Part shown: in pieces, positions 58,630 through 64,000 of the stretch
How the letters are laid out: the number at the start of each line of letters is the position of its first letter
Position numbering within the stretch: the first letter of the stretch is position 1
Assembly: GCF_041200175.1 (NCBI RefSeq)
Contig: NZ_CP165727.1
Location: 5,025,501 to 5,089,500 of the forward strand
Direction: 5' to 3'
Source of the DNA: Streptomyces sp. R33
GTDB lineage: Bacteria > Actinomycetota > Actinomycetes > Streptomycetales > Streptomycetaceae
Length of the DNA stretch: 64,000 nucleotides
Notes under the pieces: generated by a model
What the model saw: only the letters and a program-made list of their open reading frames with translations
What the model was told of the DNA's origin: nothing
The model's database searches: none
Translations under genes and position numbers: made by a program

Positions 58630-59244
58630 ATGCACCGCACGAAGCCGTTCCGCAGTCGCGTCCTCGTCCCGTCGGCCCTCGCCGTCGTCATACTCACCGG
58701 CGCGGCCGCCCCCGCGGGCGCCGCGGACGGTGACGCGTCGGCCGCCGTCAGGAAACGAGTGGCGGCCGCCCAGGAGCAGATCGACCGCCGTGTGGCGGCG
58801 GCCGGCCCGCTCGACGACCTCCTCGCGGGGATCACCGCCACCCTGGACGGACTCCTCAAGTCTCTGCAGGGCCTGCTGCCGGGGGTGACGCTGCCGCCGA
58901 TCCAGCTGCCGACGCTGCCGAACCTGCCGGCGATCCCGGCGATCCCGTCGCTGCCGATCCCCTCCCTCCCCGAGATCCCGGAGATTCCCGAGATCCCCGA
59001 GATCCCCGAGATCCCCGAGATTCCCGAAATCCCGGAGATCCCCGAGGTTCCGGAGATCCCCGTCTCGAAGCCGGCGGCACCCGTGGCCAAGCCGGCCGCC
59101 CCGGTCTCGAAGCCGGCGGCACCCGTGGCCAAGCCGGCCGCCCCGGTCTCCAAACCGGCGGTCCCGGCCAAGCCGGCACCGGCACCGGCCAACCCGGTCC
59201 TGACGCCGGTGGAGATCGTGCCGGAGGTCCCGGGCCTCCCGTAG
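58630..59244 (+). CDS. Secreted protein with PEI-repeat stalk
   Basis: 204 aa. Signal peptide (about residues 1-32), a helical N-terminal domain (ASAAVRKRVAAAQEQIDRR, about 35-85), then a proline stalk: LPTLPNLPAIPAIPSLPIP, about nine copies of PEI (EIPEIPEIP...), and two and a half copies of VSKPAAPVAKPAAP. The DNA repeat unit is 9 bp (GAGATCCCC). No LPxTG or TM end is seen. It lies among chaplin and rodlin genes. Function unknown; a rigid rod reaching from the membrane or through the wall is plausible. Confidence 0.75.
   Translation: MHRTKPFRSRVLVPSALAVVILTGAAAPAGAADGDASAAVRKRVAAAQEQIDRRVAAAGPLDDLLAGITATLDGLLKSLQGLLPGVTLPPIQLPTLPNLPAIPAIPSLPIPSLPEIPEIPEIPEIPEIPEIPEIPEIPEVPEIPVSKPAAPVAKPAAPVSKPAAPVAKPAAPVSKPAVPAKPAPAPANPVLTPVEIVPEVPGLP
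58960..59150 (+). repeat. Tandem coding repeats (9 bp and 42 bp)
   Basis: First, roughly nine 9-bp units encoding PEI (about 58970-59050). Then about two and a half 42-bp units encoding VSKPAAPVAKPAAP (about 59064-59160). Both are multiples of three, so the frame is always kept. Confidence 0.85.
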
Positions 59245-59411
59245 GGGAGGCGGGGTGGCGGAGGAAGGCGCCGGAAAACCGTGCGTGGTTACGACTATTG
59301 AGCTGAACAGGTCTGATTGCGCGCGAGGCCGTGTCGTCCGGGAGTCTGAACCGTTTCGCTCGGTGTGAGCCCCGCGTCGGGGCAGAACATCGAACAGAAG
59401 GTGCACTTCCC

Positions 59412-59651
59412 ATGAACTCTGCCAAGAAGGCCGCCCTGGTCCTGGCCTCCGCCGGTCTCGCTGCGGCCGGTGCCGCCGGCTCCGCCATGGCCGACTCGTC
59501 GGCCGAGGGCGCGGCCGTGGGCTCCCCCGGTGTCCTCTCGGGCAACCTGGTCCAGGTCCCGGTTCACGTTCCGATCAACGTCTGCGGCAACACCGTGAAC
59601 GTGATCGCTGCGCTGAACCCCGCGTTCGGCAACGTCTGCGTCAACGACTGA
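59412..59651 (+). CDS. Short chaplin, two-cysteine type
   Basis: 79 aa with signal peptide (cleaved after SAMA) and one chaplin domain: GSPGVLSGNLVQVPVHVPIN, Cys in NVCGNT and in NVCVND, and ALNPAFGN. Short chaplins form amphipathic amyloid on aerial hyphae and lower surface tension. Two Cys are expected to form a disulfide. Strong hairpin after the gene. Resembles ChpD/F/G/H but the exact orthologue cannot be fixed. Confidence 0.95.
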   Translation: MNSAKKAALVLASAGLAAAGAAGSAMADSSAEGAAVGSPGVLSGNLVQVPVHVPINVCGNTVNVIAALNPAFGNVCVND

Positions 59652-59669
59652 CGTCTGTCGCACACTTGA

Positions 59670-59707
59670 CTGTGGGCGCCACCGGCCTCGGCCGGTGGCG
59701 CCCACAG
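59670..59707 (+). terminator. Terminator after the chaplin
   Basis: A perfect 17-bp stem CTGTGGGCGCCACCGGC/GCCGGTGGCGCCCACAG with loop CTCG, 19 bp after the stop; among the strongest stems in the window. Confidence 0.9.
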
Positions 59708-59738
59708 TGGTTTGTGCCGGGGAGGCGACCCGACCGGC

Positions 59739-60086
59739 TCAGTGCGCCCCGCCGTTGAGCTTCACGCCGCCGAGGAGCGGGGACACCTGCGTGAGTCCGT
59801 TCGCGACTTCGAGCACCTCGGCCGGCGCATTGTTGCGGACCTGATTGACGCGCTGGGCGGTGTCCACGACCTGGGTGACGGCCTCGCCCTGCTCGGCCAG
59901 CCCGTTGCCCAGGGTCTGCGGGAGCGACTCGGTGACCGGGGCGAGCGAGTCGAACGTCTCGGTGGCCCCGCCCGTCAGGCTCGTGGGGGGCATCACGGCC
60001 GGGGCGTCGGCCGCGAAGGCGGGAGCGGAGGCGCCGAGCGCGGCAACGGAGCCGGCGATGACCGCGGCGACCTTCGTGAGCTTCAT
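59739..60086 (-). CDS. Small secreted protein in the chaplin locus
   Basis: 115 aa. Signal peptide MKLTKVAAVIAGSVAALGASAPAFA, mature part ADAPAVMPPTSLTGGATETF with a helix rich in Val/Gln/Asn (AQRVNQVRNNAPAEVLEVANGL) and LGGVKLNGGAH at the end. No Cys. Start chosen at MKLTK (AAGAGGA 9 bp upstream). Not recognised as a chaplin or rodlin; position suggests a coat or secreted accessory function. Confidence 0.7.
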   Translation of the reverse strand: MKLTKVAAVIAGSVAALGASAPAFAADAPAVMPPTSLTGGATETFDSLAPVTESLPQTLGNGLAEQGEAVTQVVDTAQRVNQVRNNAPAEVLEVANGLTQVSPLLGGVKLNGGAH

Positions 60087-60250
60087 TATCGAAATCCTCT
60101 TCTTTCGTGGACAGGGACCAGTGGCGACCGTCGCGCCGCTTTCGTCCTGGGTAACGATTCCCCGCCGCTGCGGAAACGCGTACGGCAACGGCCGGAGAAC
60201 CCGTCAGGGATTCTCCGGCCGATATTTCTTCCGATTACCGGTATTGCCGG

Positions 60251-61435
60251 TCAGGAGATACGGGACCTCCGGTACAGAATGGCGCCGCCCAGGATCAGTG
60301 CCGAGGCGAGGGCAGCCGCGGCGGCGGGCTGACCCGCGCCGGTCTCGGCGAGCGCCGGCGCCGAAACGTGCGCCGGGGCGGGCGCGGGAACGGGCGCGGC
60401 CGGGACCGGGACCGGGGCCGCGGGGACGGGCGCCGGTGCGGGTGCCGGTGCCGGTGCCAGGTAAACGGGGACGTCGCCGGCGGGGGCGGCCGGCGGCTGG
60501 TCGGCGGGACGGACGACCTCGGGAGCGGGCGCCGGGGCCGGGTGCTCCACGAACTGGCTGCCGTGCGGCGGCGCGGGGACGGGCGCTTCCTCGGCGACCG
60601 GAGCGGGGGCCGGAAGCGGCCGGGGCGCCTCCGCGACCGGGGCCGGGAGGGTCACCGGAGCGGGGACGGGCTCCGGCGCGGGCTTCGGCGGCGCGGGCGT
60701 CTGCGCCACTGGCGCCTCGGGGACCGGGGCGGGCTTCGGAGCCGGGTGCTCCGCCTCCGGCCTCGGGTGGGGCCGAGGCTGCGGCCGCTCGGGTGCCGGG
60801 GGCGCGTGGTGGGCCGCGGGCGCCGGGGCCGGGAGGGCGTGCGGGTGGTCGTCGCACTCCTCCTCGTCCGGGCCGCGGTGACCGCCCTGCCCGCGCGGTC
60901 CGCCCTGATCGCGGTGGTCGGCCGGTCCGCCGTGGCTCCGGTCGCCCTCCTCACCCGAACCGCCGTAGCCGCCCTCGTCGCGGGACTCCTCGTGCCGGGG
61001 TGCCGCGTGCCGCGGCTCCGGCCGGCGGGACTCCTCGTGACGGGGCTCCTCCCGGCGCTGCTCCGGCAGCGCGTGCCGGCCGCCCTGACGCTCCTCGAGG
61101 TAGCGCTCGAAGACCTCGGCGTTCTCGGGACTGAGGTAGCGCCCGTAGTCGTGGTCGGCGTGGTGTGCGTCCGTACCGGTCGTGGTGGCGCACTTGTTCC
61201 CGAACGAGGGGTTGAGCGCTGCTCCGCCGTCCACGCTGTTGCCGCACACGTTCGGCGAGAGGGTGATCGGTACCGAGACGCTGTTGCCGGACAGCACACC
61301 CGGCGAATGCGAGGCTTCGGCCATCGCCGCCGGGTGCGCGCAGGCCGCGCCGGTCGCGATCGACAGCAGGCTCGAGGCGGCCGCCGCCGTGAGCACCCCC
61401 TTGCCCAGTACCTGTCGGCTCAGTACCTGTCGCAT
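60251..61435 (-). CDS. Unusual long chaplin with one chaplin domain and sortase signal
   Basis: 394 aa. Order: signal peptide (about 1-38); one chaplin domain (about 42-82, SPGVLSGNSVSVPITLSPN, Cys pair NVCGNS and NKC, LNPSFGN); a charged His/Arg/Glu/Gly-rich stretch (about 85-195); a Pro/Ala repeat (about 200-350, PAPAPA, APVP); LAETG at 362-366 followed by a TM and RRSRIS. Typical long chaplins (ChpA-C) have two chaplin domains and about 225 aa; here the second domain is replaced by a long stalk. LAXTG is the motif used by Streptomyces class E sortases. The start has GGAAGGA just upstream. Confidence 0.9.
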   Translation of the reverse strand: MRQVLSRQVLGKGVLTAAAASSLLSIATGAACAHPAAMAEASHSPGVLSGNSVSVPITLSPNVCGNSVDGGAALNPSFGNKCATTTGTDAHHADHDYGRYLSPENAEVFERYLEERQGGRHALPEQRREEPRHEESRRPEPRHAAPRHEESRDEGGYGGSGEEGDRSHGGPADHRDQGGPRGQGGHRGPDEEECDDHPHALPAPAPAAHHAPPAPERPQPRPHPRPEAEHPAPKPAPVPEAPVAQTPAPPKPAPEPVPAPVTLPAPVAEAPRPLPAPAPVAEEAPVPAPPHGSQFVEHPAPAPAPEVVRPADQPPAAPAGDVPVYLAPAPAPAPAPVPAAPVPVPAAPVPAPAPAHVSAPALAETGAGQPAAAAALASALILGGAILYRRSRIS

Positions 61436-61555
61436 GGGTCCTTCCCTGTCTCCGGCACTCCCGCCGGTGCTGAATCGAAGGTGGCCCCGGAGTGCACCGC
61501 CGTGCACTCCGAGGCCACCCCGAGGAGGTTCGCCCTTGCGGGCGCAAGCGCTGCG

Positions 61556-61789
61556 TCAGCGGTTGATGCAGACGTTGCCGAACGCCGGGTTCAGCAGCGC
61601 GACGATGTTCACGGTGTTGCCGCAGAGGTTGATCGGGATGTTGATCGGCACCTGAACGGCGTTGCCGGACAGGACGCCGGGGGAGCCGATGGCCTTGCCG
61701 TCGGCGACCGCGTCGGCCATGGCGGGCGAGGCGGCACCGGCGGCCATCAGAACGCCGGCGGCCAGCACCACTGCCTTCTTGTACGTCAT
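61556..61789 (-). CDS. Short chaplin, two-cysteine type
   Basis: 77 aa: signal peptide ending SPAMA, chaplin domain IGSPGVLSGNAVQVPINIPIN, Cys in NLCGNT and NVCINR, ALLNPAFGN. AAGGAT lies 10 bp upstream. Close in type to the chaplins at 59412 and 62563 but differing at several hydrophobic positions (INIPINLC), so it is not a fresh duplicate. Between the long chaplin and a rodlin. Confidence 0.95.
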   Translation of the reverse strand: MTYKKAVVLAAGVLMAAGAASPAMADAVADGKAIGSPGVLSGNAVQVPINIPINLCGNTVNIVALLNPAFGNVCINR

Positions 61790-62021
61790 TTTGATTTCGA
61801 TCCTTCCCGCAGAGGCGTGTCCACTGCAGAAATAACAACGAGTGGGTCCGGAAAAAGAAACCGCAGATTTTTGCGGGCGGCTCCGTAATTCACCGAAATT
61901 CACCCCAACGCCCGGAGGACGGAAACTGCGGTGAATTTACGACGCTATTGGGGCGCCGACAAGCGGCGAGGCCGCCGCGACCCGGAGCGGGTGCGGCGGC
62001 CTCGCTGGCACGCGGTCCGGG

Positions 62022-62432
62022 TCAGCTGTGGACGGCGCCGTTGCCCGACAGGATCGGGATGTTGTCCAGGATGTGCGAGAGGGCCTCGTCGCCCTTGGCC
62101 TGGGTGGAGTTCTCGGTGCACTGCTGGTTCTGCGGGTTCGACAGGACGTTGATGTCCTGGAGGCCGATCGGGACGGCGCCGATCAGGCTCTGGACGTTGG
62201 CCTTCGCGGGCAGGGCGATGCAGGGCTTGTTGAACGAGCCCTGGATGAGCGCCATCTGGGGGCTCATGGTCCCGTACGTGGCCTGGTTGCCGTAGATCTG
62301 CGAAGCGCCGTTGCCGTTCACGGTGTTGATGCCGTTGTCGTTGCCGATGGCCATCGCCTGCGGGGCCAGAGCGGCACCGATGCCCACGACCGAGGCTGCA
62401 GCAGCCGCAGTGGCCATCATCTTCTTGATCAT
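62022..62432 (-). CDS. Rodlin (RdlA/RdlB family), second copy
   Basis: 136 aa. Signal peptide ending APQAMA, then IGNDNGINTVNGNGASQIYG, MSPQMALIQGSFNKPC and the same C-terminal half as the rodlin at 57937 (CTENSTQAKGDEALSHILDN). The N-terminal half differs more than the C-terminal half, which suggests gene conversion of the 3' part. Same strand as the first copy. S. coelicolor also has two rodlins, but adjacent. Confidence 0.95.
   Translation of the reverse strand: MIKKMMATAAAAASVVGIGAALAPQAMAIGNDNGINTVNGNGASQIYGNQATYGTMSPQMALIQGSFNKPCIALPAKANVQSLIGAVPIGLQDINVLSNPQNQQCTENSTQAKGDEALSHILDNIPILSGNGAVHS
62033..62250 (-). repeat. Rodlin direct repeat, copy 2
   Basis: Matches 57948-58165; the first 110 bp differ by about one base. 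Recombination between the copies would remove 4.1 kb containing the PEI-repeat gene, two short chaplins and the long chaplin. Confidence 0.85.
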
Positions 62433-62562
62433 TGTCGTCCCTTTTTTGCTGGATTGCCCGGTGGTGGAGCACCCGGAACAACGCCCCGGCTCCGGTTCGG
62501 GTTGCGTGGCTTCACCCGGATGCCGTCGTTTCGGGCAGCACGGTTGACGGCAGGGGGGACGG

Positions 62563-62805
62563 TCAGGCGTTGACGCAGGTGTTGCCGAACGCCGGGTTCA
62601 GCACGCCGACCAGGTTGGCGGACAGGCCGCAGACGTTCACCGGGATGTGGACGGGGACCTGGACCAGGTTGCCGCTCAGTACGCCGGGGGACCCCACCGC
62701 GACGCCCTCCGCCGAGCTGTCCGCGGAGGCGAGGCCCGCGCCGCCCATCAGGACCGCAGCGCCCGCGACAGCCATCGTGGCGCCGCGCATCAGCCTCTTC
62801 TTCAT
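62563..62805 (-). CDS. Short chaplin, two-cysteine type
   Basis: 80 aa: signal peptide ending GLASA, VGSPGVLSGNLVQVPVHIPVN, Cys in NVCGLS and NTCVNA, VLNPAFGN. The usual GNT/GNS after the first Cys is GLS here. Next to the second rodlin on the same strand and divergent from the surface protein gene at 62982. Confidence 0.95.
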   Translation of the reverse strand: MKKRLMRGATMAVAGAAVLMGGAGLASADSSAEGVAVGSPGVLSGNLVQVPVHIPVNVCGLSANLVGVLNPAFGNTCVNA

Positions 62806-62981
62806 CTCCGATTTTCCTTTCGGTTCGAACGGTGGTGCAACCGCATAACGACCCGCCGACTGCGAGGGTGCGTGTTATCGCCCAAAAGGCCGTACGAGCG
62901 AGTCCGGCGTGATTTCCCGCCCGACTTCTGACAAAGTTCACTCCTGTTTTGTCCCCTTGATCGAAAATGGAGACGGGGTTC

Positions 62982-64000
62982 ATGGGTTCGTCCCGAAGAT
63001 TCCTCGGCACGCTCGGTCTGCTGTCCTGCCTCGTACTTTCGGCGAACGTCCCTGCTGTGGCCGCGGCCGCAGCACCGCCGGGCCCCGCGGCACCCGCCGT
63101 GCGGGAAATGCCCAAGATCCCGTTCACCCAGCGCTACCAGGCCGTCCAGCGCGGCGGGCTGGTACGGGCCTCCAACTCCTCCATCGCCTGCCGCCGGGAG
63201 GAGGCGCCGGACGCCGAGCCGTGCGCCGACGTCAAGCGGGGCGCGGCCGGGGTCAACGGCGACTTCGACATGTTCTACAGCGAGGTCGACAAGGACCCGG
63301 ACACCTACAACTCCACCCGCGCCGAGCTCAAGGTCCCGCAGGGCGCGAAGGTTTCGTACGCCCGCCTGTACTGGGGCGGGAACCTGCGGGTGGGCGAGCA
63401 GAAGCCGCCGCAGGACAACGGCCGGGTGCTGGTCGCCGAGCCGGGAGGGGCGTACAAGGAAGTCCTCGCCGACACCGTGATCGGCCACCGTACGGATGCG
63501 GGCAGCGATGCCTACCAGGCCTCGGCCGACGTCACCCCGCTGGTCCGCAAGGGCGGCGCCGGGATGTGGACGGTCGCCCAGCTGAACATCGCGATGGGCA
63601 ACTCCGAGGTGGGTGCCTGGGGCGGCTGGACGCTGGTCGTGGCCTACGAGCACCCGCAGGAGCCGGTACGCCGGATCTCGCTGTGGGACGGCTTCGAGTC
63701 GCTCGCCGCCGGTGCGGGCGGGGCGGCCGGTGAGACGGTCGAGATCGCCGGCCTCGACGCGGCCGCCGGATCCGCCGGCAAGGCCGGGGTGGTCGCGTAC
63801 GACGGGGACCGTGGGACCCTCGGCGACTCACTCACGGTGACCGCCGACAGCGGCCGCCGGGTCGACGTCAGCGATGCAGAAAATCCTTTTAATGATGTTA
63901 TGAATTCCACGATCACGGAATTCGGACATCAGTCTTTCGTGCGACAGCCCGAACATATGAATAATCTCGGATATGACGCGGACGTGTTCGACCTGAGTCC
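62982..64000 (+). CDS. Large secreted surface protein, 3' end outside the window
   Basis: First 339 codons. Signal peptide (about 1-30), then MPKIPFTQRYQAVQRGGLVRASNSSIACR and a beta-rich domain with ARLYWGGNLRVGEQ, GAWGGWTLVVAYEHP and ISLWDGFES, the style of Streptomyces surface proteins that continue with DUF11-type repeats. The ATG at 62982 has GGAGACGGG 5-6 bp upstream. A patch of AT-rich codons starts at about residue 299 (see 63873-63985). It is divergent from the chaplin at 62563, so it probably belongs to the coat locus. Confidence 0.75.
   Translation, partial: MGSSRRFLGTLGLLSCLVLSANVPAVAAAAAPPGPAAPAVREMPKIPFTQRYQAVQRGGLVRASNSSIACRREEAPDAEPCADVKRGAAGVNGDFDMFYSEVDKDPDTYNSTRAELKVPQGAKVSYARLYWGGNLRVGEQKPPQDNGRVLVAEPGGAYKEVLADTVIGHRTDAGSDAYQASADVTPLVRKGGAGMWTVAQLNIAMGNSEVGAWGGWTLVVAYEHPQEPVRRISLWDGFESLAAGAGGAAGETVEIAGLDAAAGSAGKAGVVAYDGDRGTLGDSLTVTADSGRRVDVSDAENPFNDVMNSTITEFGHQSFVRQPEHMNNLGYDADVFDLS
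63873..63985 (+). other. AT-rich codon patch inside the surface-protein gene
   Basis: Codons GCA GAA AAT CCT TTT AAT GAT GTT ATG AAT, then TCT, CAT, AAT, TAT, GAT and others, which are rare in this genome, in about 35 codons. The frame stays open and the protein stays plausible (NPFNDVMNSTITEFG). Codon use before and after is normal. Confidence 0.85.

Noticed and set aside
58970..59050. The PEI tandem repeat looked like a CRISPR-type array.
   Set aside because: The units are 9 bp, contiguous, without spacers, and in frame within a secreted protein.
59280..62900. BldN-type promoters (CGTAAC/CGTTGA) before chaplin and rodlin genes.
   Set aside because: Partial boxes were seen, but none had acceptable spacing, so no site is reported.

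Overview
The window is chromosomal DNA of a Streptomyces or close relative. It is strongly GC-rich, most codons end in G or C, GTG and TTG starts are frequent, and the gene content is typical: rodlins, chaplins, HrdD, F420 enzymes, and XRE/DUF397 pairs. All calls come from reading the sequence; nothing was searched against a database.

Layout. 1-3811: an ABC exporter with a peptidoglycan-binding adaptor and a lipoprotein (minus strand), divergent from a two-component system. 3838-5520: an L,D-transpeptidase and a small seven-helix membrane protein resembling membrane-bound terpene cyclases. 5693-13886: a catabolic block (two luciferase-like oxidoreductases, SDR, D-aminoacylase-type amidohydrolase, aldehyde dehydrogenase, APC permease). 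14042-17164: small redox and regulatory genes (Ddn-like and NAD(P)-binding proteins opposite an HxlR regulator, a DUF4239-type membrane protein, a VOC protein). 17165-18711: no credible gene, but a G-rich degenerate tandem repeat followed by a very large imperfect inverted repeat (arms of about 460 bp). 18712-21849: a whiJ-like XRE/DUF397/ATPase set with one TTA codon, then a vapBC toxin-antitoxin pair and two unknown genes. 21883-29026: LLM oxidoreductase, ADP-ribosylglycohydrolase, secreted tyrosine phosphatase, bifunctional FO synthase fbiC, SDR. 29158-36000: ECF sigma factor with a coupled membrane protein, a 658-bp regulatory gap rich in palindromes, an aminotransferase, a second XRE/DUF397 set and a GPP34 protein. 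36180-42408: a DD-carboxypeptidase with a repetitive N-terminal tail, a large membrane protein, and a class F-like sortase with a small secreted partner. 42568-45681: tRNA-Arg, an island that looks like toxin/immunity debris, and an orphan xanthine dehydrogenase FAD subunit. 45709-56997: RidA, M6 metalloprotease, TetR plus MFS exporter, DODA-type dioxygenase, sigma factor HrdD, WYL regulator plus MFS exporter, 1-phosphofructokinase, DUF6227-like protein. 57180-64000: VKOR and a cell-surface locus with two rodlins, three short chaplins, one unusual long chaplin with a sortase signal, a PEI-repeat protein and a surface protein cut by the window end.

How the parts connect. Four promoters scattered over 27 kb (5.6, 7.5, 29.1 and 32.6 kb) share the palindrome CTGAyG-N3-CrTCAG, which implies one regulator, probably TetR-type and encoded elsewhere. 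F420 is a second theme: FO synthase FbiC lies with LLM and Ddn-like enzymes that may use F420. The right end builds the hydrophobic aerial-hypha coat; the adjacent VKOR could help form the chaplin disulfides. The most unusual structure is the giant inverted repeat at 17581-18692. The most unusual gene remnants are the toxin/immunity debris at 42.8-44.8 kb.
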